A stretch of DNA of 64,000 nucleotides, from NCBI GenBank assembly GCA_020853975.1, contig JADYXW010000045.1, positions 62,001 to 126,000 of the forward strand, written 5' to 3'. This stretch comes from Phycisphaerales bacterium (lineage in GTDB: Bacteria; Planctomycetota; Phycisphaerae; Phycisphaerales; UBA1924). The position numbers and the translations under genes are program-made. Under the pieces are notes generated by a model. The model saw only the letters and a list, made by a program, of their open reading frames with translations, did not search any database and had not been told where the DNA came from. Below are positions 19,735 to 28,213 of the stretch, piece by piece; within the stretch, counting starts at the first letter, position 1; the number at the start of each line of letters is the position of its first letter.

Positions 19735-22700
19735 ATGGCTCGGCGTTGTTCCGCGGCAAGCGCGCTGCTCGTCCTGGTTTCGCTCGCGGCATGCCCGGCG
19801 GGCGCACAGATCATCACCCCGGCCTTCACCTACCAGGGCCAGATCCGCACCGACGGAGTTCCCGGGACCGGGAGCTACGACCTGAGATTCCGGCTGTTTG
19901 ATGCGATGACGGGCGGGGCGCAGATCGGCGCGACCCTGTGCGCCGACAACGTGACAGTCGCGGATGGTCTGTTCACCGTCGACCTGGACTTTGGCATCGC
20001 GTTCCCGGGGGAGAGGCGGTTCCTCGAGATCGAGGCCCGCTCCGACGCGGGCGCGGGGTGCGCCGACCAGACAGGCTATTCGCTGCTCACGCCCAGGCAG
20101 GAGCTGAAGGCGACCCCCTACGCGACGTTCGCCGCCTACTCCGGGTCGTCGGGCAGCAGCGGCACGGCGTTCAGCGCGCTCAACGCGCTCCAGCTCGGGG
20201 GACAGGCGCCCGAGTTCTACCAGAGCGCCTCAAACCTTGCCGCCGGAGTCCTTCCGGGGGCGAGGCTGACGGGCGAGTACTCGTCGGTCCTGCAGTTCTC
20301 CAACCCTGCCAACGTGTTTGCTGGTTCCGGCGCGGGATTGACGGCACTCAACGCGTCAAGCGTTTCGACCGGGACCCTCGACGCGGCGCGACTTCCCGTG
20401 CCTCTCGCCCTTTCGGGCGCGAGCGACACGGCGATCCTCTGGGCCGCCAACTCCAGCCCGCTGGGACGCGCGGTGTATGGCGGTTCGTCGGCGAGCACTG
20501 GTGGGGCACGGGGCGGAGAGTTCTACGCCGCCAGCACCAGCGGGATCGGCGTCTCGGGGTACGCCGGGGCTGCATCGGGGGTCACGTACGGCGTGTGGGG
20601 GGGCACCGCGAGCGGAACGGGAAAGGGCGTGTACGGCGAGGCAACTTCCGCTACCGGCCAGACCGCGGGTGTCGAGGGGCGCGTCACCAGCACCTCGGGC
20701 ACGGCGGTGGCCGCGACAGCCTCGGCCACGACCGGCGTGACCTATGGCCTCTACGCCACGAATCAGAGTTCGCAGGGGCGCGGGCTCCGCGGAGAGGCGC
20801 TCAGCGCGACGGGCGGAACCTACGGCGGCGAGTTCTATGTGGCCAGCACGTCGGGCATCGGGGTGTCCGGATACGCCGGCGCCGCGACAGGCAGCACCTT
20901 TGGGATCTGGGGTGGAACGCCCAGCACCTCGGGGCGGGGGGTCTATGGCGAGGCTACCGCCGCGACGGGCACCACGGCCGGGGTTGAGGGTCGGGCGGCC
21001 AGCACCTCGGGCGTCGGGGTCTGGGCCGCGTCTACCGCAACCTCTGGGCCCACGTGGGGCGTGTATGCCTCCAACCAGAGCACGCAGGGAAAGGCCGTGT
21101 ACGGCGGCGCATTCAGCGCGACGGGGCTCAACTACGGAGGAGAGTTCTTCACAGCGAGCACGGGCGGAACCGGCGTTTCCGGCTTTGCCGGCGCGACCTC
21201 CGGAACGACGTACGGCGTCTGGGGCGGCAGCAGCAGCCCCTCCGGCTTCGGTGGCCATTTCACCTCGCCTGGTGTGGGAGTGAGGGGCGCGAGCACGGGC
21301 AACGATGGCGTTGTCGCGACGACTTCCGCCGCGGGGCGTTCCGGGCTGTGGGCAACCAACACCGCGACCAGCGGAGTCTCCTACGGCGTCGCCGCCAGCA
21401 GCGCCAGCACCTCGGGCCGGGGGGTCTATGGCTCGGCCTCCGCGGCCACTGGCAGCACCTTCGGCGGGTACTTCGACACCGCCAGCCCCGCGGGCAATGG
21501 CGTCGCCGGCTTTGCGAATGCGACCAGCGGTACGACGTACGGCGTGTTCGGGCAGGCGATGAGCCCGGACGGCGCGGGGGTCTTCGGCGGCTCCGAAGCC
21601 GGCTCGGGATTCGCCAGCGGTGTGTACGGGCGCGCAGCCGGGCCCACCGGCCGGGGCGTGCATGGGCTGGGCGCGGCGTTCACGGGCGCGAATCACGGCG
21701 GTTACTTCGAGTCGCGCAGCACATCGGGCACGGGCGTTGAAGCGGTCGCTTCCGCCGCGAGCGGGGACACGGTCGGACTTCGTGCCAGCTCGGCAAGCCC
21801 GACGGGCAGCGCGATCTTCGCTCATGCCACGAGCGGCACCGGCCTGGCCTATGGCGTGTACTCGCAGGCTGATAGCACGGGTGGGGTGGGGGTGCTCGGA
21901 TTGGCCGCCGGCCCCACGGGCCAGTCGTGGGGCGTCTACGGCCTGAACCAGAGCACATCGGGCCGCGGGGTCTACGGCGGGGCGTGGGCCACGACCGGGT
22001 TCACGTACGGCGGCGAGTTCTACGCCGCGAGCAACCGGGGCATCGGCGTCTCCGGGTACGTCAGCCCCACCTCAAATGGCCAGACCATCGGTGTGTATGG
22101 CGAGAGCACAAGCAGCTCGACGGGGTATGGGGTCTACGGCAAGGCGAGCTCCGCCGTGGACTTCAACTACGGGGTGCTCGGCGATGTCACGGCGCCCAAC
22201 AGCTGGGCGGTGTACGCGAACGGCAGGTTCGCCGCGAGCGGCACCAAGAGCTTCCGCATCGACCACCCGCAGGACCCTGAGAACAAATATCTCCTGCACT
22301 ACTGCGCCGAGGGGCCGGAGCCCCAGAACGTGTACAACGGCGTGGCGGTGCTCGACGAGCGCGGTGAAGCCACGATCACTCTCCCTCGGTACTTTCCGCT
22401 GATCAATGCGTCTCCCCGGTATTCGCTGACGCCCTTGGGCGCCCCGATGCCGATGCTGCACATCGCGGAGGAGGTGAGCGAGGAGGCGCTCGAGGCCGGC
22501 CAGGGCGCGGGGTCAGGCGACGAGCCGCCGGGGTGCACGTTCCGGATCGGGGGCGGCGCGCCCGGGGCCCGCGTGAGCTGGGAGATCAAGGCCAGACGCA
22601 ACGACCGCTTCGTGCGCGAGCACGGGGCCCCGGTGGAGCTCGCCAAGCCCGCGGCGGAGGAGGGGACCTACCAGCAGCCCGGGCTGTACGACAAGGGGCC

Positions 22701-22770
22701 CGAGCGGGGCCTGCTCCAGCTGCCCGGGCGTGAGGCGGGGGGTCCGGGCGTGCCGAGCGGCTCGCGTTGA
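19735..22770 (+). CDS. Large secreted Gly/Ser/Thr-rich tandem-repeat protein
   Basis: Signal peptide ...LLVLVSLAACPAGAQ; ~20 copies of STSGxGVxGxAxAxTGxTYGVYGxxx; C-terminal KSFRIDHPQDPENKYLLHYCAEGPEPQNVYNGVAVLDERGEATITLP domain. Confidence 0.85.
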   Translation: MARRCSAASALLVLVSLAACPAGAQIITPAFTYQGQIRTDGVPGTGSYDLRFRLFDAMTGGAQIGATLCADNVTVADGLFTVDLDFGIAFPGERRFLEIEARSDAGAGCADQTGYSLLTPRQELKATPYATFAAYSGSSGSSGTAFSALNALQLGGQAPEFYQSASNLAAGVLPGARLTGEYSSVLQFSNPANVFAGSGAGLTALNASSVSTGTLDAARLPVPLALSGASDTAILWAANSSPLGRAVYGGSSASTGGARGGEFYAASTSGIGVSGYAGAASGVTYGVWGGTASGTGKGVYGEATSATGQTAGVEGRVTSTSGTAVAATASATTGVTYGLYATNQSSQGRGLRGEALSATGGTYGGEFYVASTSGIGVSGYAGAATGSTFGIWGGTPSTSGRGVYGEATAATGTTAGVEGRAASTSGVGVWAASTATSGPTWGVYASNQSTQGKAVYGGAFSATGLNYGGEFFTASTGGTGVSGFAGATSGTTYGVWGGSSSPSGFGGHFTSPGVGVRGASTGNDGVVATTSAAGRSGLWATNTATSGVSYGVAASSASTSGRGVYGSASAATGSTFGGYFDTASPAGNGVAGFANATSGTTYGVFGQAMSPDGAGVFGGSEAGSGFASGVYGRAAGPTGRGVHGLGAAFTGANHGGYFESRSTSGTGVEAVASAASGDTVGLRASSASPTGSAIFAHATSGTGLAYGVYSQADSTGGVGVLGLAAGPTGQSWGVYGLNQSTSGRGVYGGAWATTGFTYGGEFYAASNRGIGVSGYVSPTSNGQTIGVYGESTSSSTGYGVYGKASSAVDFNYGVLGDVTAPNSWAVYANGRFAASGTKSFRIDHPQDPENKYLLHYCAEGPEPQNVYNGVAVLDERGEATITLPRYFPLINASPRYSLTPLGAPMPMLHIAEEVSEEALEAGQGAGSGDEPPGCTFRIGGGAPGARVSWEIKARRNDRFVREHGAPVELAKPAAEEGTYQQPGLYDKGPERGLLQLPGREAGGPGVPSGSR
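20455..22230 (+). repeat. Tandem 78-bp (26-aa) coding repeats with a 312-bp (104-aa) higher-order period in the 5' part
   Basis: Units read directly, e.g. 20533-20610 STSGIGVSGYAGAASGVTYGVWGGTA, 20845-20922 STSGIGVSGYAGAATGSTFGIWGGTP. Confidence 0.88.
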
Positions 22771-22815
22771 ACAGGCAGCGGGCGGGGGCCGGGCTGCCCC
22801 GGGTACACTGGCGGT

Positions 22816-25800
22816 ATGCGCAGTCCCCTGCTCGCTCTGATCGTGGCGGCGACGCCCGCCCTGGCCGACGTCCGACTCCCCGCAGTGATCTCCTCGGGGA
22901 TGGTGCTCCAGCAGTCCTCCAAGGTCCCGCTCTGGGGCTGGGCAACGCCAGGGGAGGAAGTGCGAGTGATGGCGCCGTGGCTCGGGGCGCCCGTGGCGGC
23001 CTCCGCGGACAAGAGCGGTCGCTGGTCGGTCACGCTCGACACCCCCGCCGCGAAGGACTCTCCGGCGGCGGTCACCATCACGATTGAGGGAAAGAACACA
23101 CTCTCCTTGAACGACGTGCTGCTGGGGGAGGTGTGGCTTGCTTCCGGCCAGAGCAACATGGAGTGGCCCTTGTCCGCGTCCGATGGTGCGTCCGAGGCGA
23201 TCGCCGGCGCCAACCACCCGCAGATCCGGCTGTTCAACGTGCGGAACGAGGTCGCCGCCAGGCCCAAGAGCGACTGCACCAGCGAGGCGGGCTGGACACC
23301 GTGCACCTCACAATCGGTCGCGGGGTTCTCCGCAGTCGCGTACTACTTCGCGAGAGACCTGCACGCGGCGCTGGGGGTGCCGGTGGGTGTGATCGAGGCG
23401 GACTGGGGGGGCACCCCGGTGCAGGCGTGGACAAGCGCCGCGGGGCTCGCCAAGTTCCCGGAGTTCGCGGACGCGCTCGCCTACATGGACGCGCTGGACC
23501 CGGACCCGAATGTGCGTGCCGCAAAGGCCGCGGCGTTCGCCGGGGAGTGGTGGGACAACCTCGACACCCGCCGCGACGGCGCGGGCAAGGGATGGATGAG
23601 GCCAGACTTCGACGATTCCTCGTGGAAGGTGATGACGCTCCCCGCGACGCTTGGGCCCGATGGCCTGGACAAGTTCGACGGCGTGGTCTACTTCCGCCGC
23701 ACCGTCACGCTGGCCGGCACGCCCGGCGCGGGCACGATCGAGCTCGGTCCGATCGACGATCGTGACGACGTGTGGGTCAACGGCACGCGCGTGGGGGGTC
23801 TGCGCGACGACGGGCAGTGGAGCAGGCCCAGGTCCTACGAGGTGCCCGCGGGCGTGCTCAAGGAGGGCCCGAACACCATCGCGGTGCGCATGGTCGACAC
23901 CTCGGGTCCGGGCGGGATCAACGGGAAGCCGGAGCAGATGGTGCTGCGAAGCGCAGGGCACTCGGTCTCGCTCGCGGGGGAGTGGAAGCACCGCAGGGGG
24001 TCCGCGATGTCGGCCCTGCCCGCGATCGGTCAGGCGATGAACGTCGGGCCCGGCAGCCCGTCGGCGCTCTACAACGCGATGATCCGCCCTGTGATGCCCT
24101 TCGGTATCCGGGGCGCCATCTGGTACCAGGGCGAGTCAAACCGCGGGCAGAACTACGCCGAGTACTTTCCCGCGATGATCCGACAGTGGCGTGAGGAGTG
24201 GGGCCGGGGCGAGTTCCCCTTCCTGTTCGTGCAGATCGCGCCGTTTGCCTACGGCAACGACCGGGGTGAAACGGCCCTTCTGCGCGAGGCGCAGGCCGCC
24301 ACCTGGCGGACGGTTCCCACCACGGGCATGGCCGTCACCATGGACATCGGCGACCCCAAGGACATCCACCCGCGCAACAAGAAGGATGTGGGCGAAAGGC
24401 TCGCGCGGTTTGCCAAGGCCGGGACCTACAGGGTCGAGGGCGTGGTGGCCTCCGGCCCCGTGTATTCAGGGCTGCGCACGCGCGACTCAGACCTCTTCGT
24501 GACCTTCGACCTCCGCGGGGCCAAGACGCTGCGCCCGGCCGGAGACCTTTCGGGCTGGGCCGTCGCCGGGGCGGACATGAAGTTCTACGACGCGGTCGCG
24601 ACGATCACCGCGCCCGACACCGTGCGGGTCACGTGCCCGAGCGTCGCGGCGCCCGTCGCGGTGCGCTACGGCTGGTGCAACGCCTGCGAGCCGAATCTCG
24701 CCGGTGACGCTGGCCTGCCCGCTGTCCCCTTCCGTTCCGACGCCTGGGACAAGCCCGCGGGTGGCTGGCCCACCCCAGAGGACGGGGGCAAGACGGGGCA
24801 CCTCACGAGCGAGGCCGGGTTTGCGCCGCTGTTCGACGGCAGGAGCCTGAGTGGCTGGGTCAACGTCAATACCGCCCCCTCGACCTTCCGCGCAGAAGCC
24901 GGCATGATCCGCTGCTCGGGCGAGCCCACGGGCGTGATCCGCACCGCGAAGCAGTACCAGAACTTCGTCCTGGAGCTGGAGTGGAGGCACCTCTCCGAGC
25001 AGGGCAACGCCGGGCTCTTTGTGTGGTCCGACGGCCTGTGCGCCAAGGGCGTGCCCTTCACACGCAGCGTGGAGGTGCAGGTGATGGTCGGCTCCGAAGC
25101 GGACTGGTACACCTCGGATGGCGACGTGTTCCCCATCCACGGCGCGAGCATGACGCCCCTCAACCCCAGGCCCAAGGGCGGGCAGCGGTCCTATCCCACA
25201 GAGAAGCGCATGAAGCCCAGCCCGGAGTGGAACCACTACCGCGTGACCTGCGTGGACGGCGAGATCTCGCTCGCGGTCAACGGCAAGGTGGTGACGCAGG
25301 GCAAGGACGTCTCGCTCCGCAAGGGCTACATCTGCCTGGAGTCCGAGGGCACGCCGATCGACTTCCGCAACATCATTATCAAGGAGCTCCCCGGGAAGGA
25401 CATTCCCCCGGAGCAGGTCGCGAACGCCGACGAGGGCTTCGTGCCACTCTTCACCGGCGTGGACTTCGCGGGCTGGAAGTTTGAAAAAGCCCACGAGGGG
25501 CACTTCGTCGCGGGAGGCAACGTCATCCGCCTGGATGGCCAGGGCCCAGAGCTCTGGACGGCGAACGCGTACAAGGACTTTGTGCTCGTCGCCGACTGGC
25601 GCTGGACGCGAAAGCCAACGCCCAGCCAGAGGCCCATTATCCTGCCCAGCGGCGAGGAGAAGAAGGACGCTGATGGCAAGTCCCTGACCGAGGAGATTCA
25701 GGACGCCGGCGATTCGGGCCTCTACCTGCGAGGGTCCTCCAAGTCGCAGGTCAACGCCTGGTGCTGGGGCATCGGCTCGGGCGAGGTCTATGGCTATCGC

Positions 25801-26049
25801 ACCGACGCCTCCATGGCTCCCGAGGTGCGAGCGGGCGTCACGCCCAAGGTGGTCGCGGACGCGCCGATCGGTCAGTGGAACCGCTTCGTCATCACCATGC
25901 GGGGCGATCGCCTGACCGTCGTGCTCAACGGCAAGACAGTGATCGAGAACGCGCAGTTGCCCGGCGTCGCCTCCGAGGGGCCCATCGCCCTGCAGCAGCA
26001 CGGCGACCCGATCGAGTTCACGAACCTGTACATCAAGGAACTGAAGTAG
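22816..26049 (+). CDS. Sialate O-acetylesterase-like SGNH enzyme with two C-terminal DUF1080 (3-keto-disaccharide hydrolase-like) domains
   Basis: LASGQSNMEWPL, GAIWYQGESN; then FAPLFDGRSLSGW...VEVQVM and FVPLFTGVDFAGWKFEK... Confidence 0.88.
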   Translation: MRSPLLALIVAATPALADVRLPAVISSGMVLQQSSKVPLWGWATPGEEVRVMAPWLGAPVAASADKSGRWSVTLDTPAAKDSPAAVTITIEGKNTLSLNDVLLGEVWLASGQSNMEWPLSASDGASEAIAGANHPQIRLFNVRNEVAARPKSDCTSEAGWTPCTSQSVAGFSAVAYYFARDLHAALGVPVGVIEADWGGTPVQAWTSAAGLAKFPEFADALAYMDALDPDPNVRAAKAAAFAGEWWDNLDTRRDGAGKGWMRPDFDDSSWKVMTLPATLGPDGLDKFDGVVYFRRTVTLAGTPGAGTIELGPIDDRDDVWVNGTRVGGLRDDGQWSRPRSYEVPAGVLKEGPNTIAVRMVDTSGPGGINGKPEQMVLRSAGHSVSLAGEWKHRRGSAMSALPAIGQAMNVGPGSPSALYNAMIRPVMPFGIRGAIWYQGESNRGQNYAEYFPAMIRQWREEWGRGEFPFLFVQIAPFAYGNDRGETALLREAQAATWRTVPTTGMAVTMDIGDPKDIHPRNKKDVGERLARFAKAGTYRVEGVVASGPVYSGLRTRDSDLFVTFDLRGAKTLRPAGDLSGWAVAGADMKFYDAVATITAPDTVRVTCPSVAAPVAVRYGWCNACEPNLAGDAGLPAVPFRSDAWDKPAGGWPTPEDGGKTGHLTSEAGFAPLFDGRSLSGWVNVNTAPSTFRAEAGMIRCSGEPTGVIRTAKQYQNFVLELEWRHLSEQGNAGLFVWSDGLCAKGVPFTRSVEVQVMVGSEADWYTSDGDVFPIHGASMTPLNPRPKGGQRSYPTEKRMKPSPEWNHYRVTCVDGEISLAVNGKVVTQGKDVSLRKGYICLESEGTPIDFRNIIIKELPGKDIPPEQVANADEGFVPLFTGVDFAGWKFEKAHEGHFVAGGNVIRLDGQGPELWTANAYKDFVLVADWRWTRKPTPSQRPIILPSGEEKKDADGKSLTEEIQDAGDSGLYLRGSSKSQVNAWCWGIGSGEVYGYRTDASMAPEVRAGVTPKVVADAPIGQWNRFVITMRGDRLTVVLNGKTVIENAQLPGVASEGPIALQQHGDPIEFTNLYIKELK

Positions 26050-26055
26050 CGGGGG

Positions 26056-26805
26056 CTACTTCTTGCCGGGGGCCTCGGGCGCGTCCTTGGATGGCGTCTC
26101 CTTCGCGGGAGAAGCGTCCTTGGCGGCGTTCTTGGCCTTCATGATCTCCGCCGCGACAACCTTGTCGAGTTCCTTCCGCTCGTCCGCGCCGCCCACGGTG
26201 TTGATCCACACCACCTTGCCCTCGCCGCTGACGACGAACGCGGTGGGGATGTACTGTTGCTTGGCGGGCTCCATCCAGGCCTTGCTCATAGAGCGGGAGG
26301 GGTCGAACGCCACGCGGTAGTCCATCTTGGCGCCCTGCTTCTTCACGAAGTCGCGGAGGTTGTCGAGGCGCTTGTCGGGCTGACCCTGGGCCGCGGCCCG
26401 CTCGCTGGAGGCCATGCCGACGATCACCAGCTCGTTCTTGTGCTTGCGCTGAAGCTGCGTGAGGTGCGGGATGCTCTCGCGGCAGGGCGGGCACCAGGTC
26501 GCCCAGAACTCCACGATGTAGACCTTGCCGGACTCAAAGCCGGTCACGGCATCCCCCTTCACCCAGGTCTCGGCGGAGATGGCCGGCGCGGCGTCGCCGA
26601 CCTTGAGCTCGCCCGACTTCGCCGCGGGCTTGTCCGCCTTGGGCTTCTCTTTGGGCGAGGTGCTGGGGGCCTTGGCGGGCTTGTCCTTGGGCGGCTCGGG
26701 CTGCGTGACCTTGAGCTGCGCGAAGCCGGCGGAGGCCGACAGGCCCAAGGCGCAAAGCGCGGGAAGGACGAGCCGGATCAGCGGGCGATTGACGGGGCTG
26801 GTCAT
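26056..26805 (-). CDS. TlpA-like thioredoxin-fold protein
   Basis: Signal peptide; VYIVEFWATWCPPCRESIPHLTQLQRKH. Confidence 0.9.
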   Translation of the reverse strand: MTSPVNRPLIRLVLPALCALGLSASAGFAQLKVTQPEPPKDKPAKAPSTSPKEKPKADKPAAKSGELKVGDAAPAISAETWVKGDAVTGFESGKVYIVEFWATWCPPCRESIPHLTQLQRKHKNELVIVGMASSERAAAQGQPDKRLDNLRDFVKKQGAKMDYRVAFDPSRSMSKAWMEPAKQQYIPTAFVVSGEGKVVWINTVGGADERKELDKVVAAEIMKAKNAAKDASPAKETPSKDAPEAPGKK

Positions 26806-26908
26806 TGGGGCTCCAACGGTTGGTGGTGTGGGGAGGTGGCGACCTTGAGTGTACGGGTTTGGACGCCCGCGGGGTCGCACGGTTCCGAATGCGATATGCT
26901 GGGCCGAG

Positions 26909-28069
26909 ATGCGAGGGCTGCCCACCACCATCGGCGTTCGGTTCCCGCACGGCCCTGGCCGCGAGTGTGACGTGGTCGTGGGGGAGGGTGTGATGGCCGA
27001 TCTGGGGCCGCGTGTCGCGGGGCTTCCGGGAGCCAGTCGGTGCTTCCTGGTCGCGGATTCAGGCCTCCCCCCGGAGGTCGTCGATCGCGTCGAGGCGGCC
27101 CTGCGCGGCGCCGGGTGCGAACCCTCCACCCGGGTCGTTCACGCGGGCGAAGACCATAAGACCTGGCAGGTCGCGGGCGAACTGCTGGGAGACATGGCGG
27201 CCCTTGGGCTTGAACGCCGTCATCCGGTCGTGGCGCTGGGAGGAGGGGTGGTGGGCGACATAGCGGGGTTCGTGGCGTCCGCGTACCGCCGGGGTGTGCC
27301 GATCGTGCAATGCCCCACGACCCTGCTCGGGATGGTTGACGCGAGCGTCGGGGGCAAGGCCGGCGTGAACCTCCCGGGGCCGGCCGGCGCGGGCGCGCTC
27401 AAAAACATGGCGGGGGCGTTCCACCAGCCGGTGTTCGTGCTCGCGGACGTCGAGGTCCTGGAGTCGCTGCCCGAGAGGCATCTTCGCTCGGGCCTCGCCG
27501 AGTGCATCAAGCACGCGATGCTCTGCGACAGTGCGCCCAGGCGTGACCCCGGCCTGCTCGAGGCCACCCGTGCCGCCCTCCTCGCGTGGAAAGGCCGTCG
27601 TCCCGCGGGGGAGGCACTCGCGGCACTCATCGCGCGGAGCGTCGCGCTCAAGGCGGGCGTGGTCGAGGAGGACGAGCGAGAGGAGAAGCCGGCCGGGGGC
27701 CGGGCGATCCTCAATCTTGGCCACACCTTCGGGCATGCGGTGGAGACCGCTCCGGGCTCCACGCTGCTGCACGGCGAGGCGGTGGGCCTGGGCCTGATCG
27801 CCGCGGCGACGTCGGCGGCCTCTCTCGGGCTTGTCGGCGCCGAGTGCGAGCGACTGACGCGCGAGTTGGTCGAGCACGCCGGTCTGCCGCTCGCGATCAA
27901 CGGACTCTCGCCGGCGACCGTCCGGGCCCGCATGGCTCTCGATAAGAAGGTGGTGGGCGGAGGTCTGAGGCTCGTGCTGCCCTGCGGCCCGGGTCGGGTC
28001 ACGCTGGTCGAGAAGCCGCCGGAAGAAGCGGTGCTGGCCGGCATCGCCGCGATGCTCGCACCACGGTGA
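26909..28069 (+). CDS. aroB: 3-dehydroquinate synthase
   Basis: VALGGGVVGDIAGFVASAYRRGVPIVQCPTTLLGMVDASVGGKAGVN; LNLGHTFGHAVE. Confidence 0.96.
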   Translation: MRGLPTTIGVRFPHGPGRECDVVVGEGVMADLGPRVAGLPGASRCFLVADSGLPPEVVDRVEAALRGAGCEPSTRVVHAGEDHKTWQVAGELLGDMAALGLERRHPVVALGGGVVGDIAGFVASAYRRGVPIVQCPTTLLGMVDASVGGKAGVNLPGPAGAGALKNMAGAFHQPVFVLADVEVLESLPERHLRSGLAECIKHAMLCDSAPRRDPGLLEATRAALLAWKGRRPAGEALAALIARSVALKAGVVEEDEREEKPAGGRAILNLGHTFGHAVETAPGSTLLHGEAVGLGLIAAATSAASLGLVGAECERLTRELVEHAGLPLAINGLSPATVRARMALDKKVVGGGLRLVLPCGPGRVTLVEKPPEEAVLAGIAAMLAPR

Positions 28070-28134
28070 CGATCCCCTAACACGGGGAATGTCAAGCTCC
28101 GAGAGCCGAGTATTCAACGCAAGAACCGCGCGGG

Positions 28135-28146
28135 TCCGATATCGGA
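28135..28146. promoter_or_regulatory. 12-bp perfect palindrome TCCGATATCGGA in the aroB-parA intergenic region
   Basis: Direct reading; single copy seen, 68 bp upstream of the parA-like start. Confidence 0.35.
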
Positions 28147-28213
28147 TGGTCGGCGGGGAACGGCAACGCCGGTGACCTGTGTTTTCGGTCCAGGCTCTCG
28201 AGTGAGGCACGCC

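Noticed and set aside
17574-19829. 751-aa minus-strand ORF opposite the SLOG/2TM gene
   Set aside because: Antisense shadow of a well-supported gene with promoter and SD; no domain features.
20356-21825. 489-aa minus-strand ORF and several shorter frames inside the repeat region
   Set aside because: Arise from the periodic 78-bp coding repeat read in other frames; not independent genes.
20455-22230. Possible CRISPR or non-coding tandem array
   Set aside because: Repeat period is a multiple of 3, in frame and degenerate, with no constant repeat/spacer alternation; it is protein-coding.
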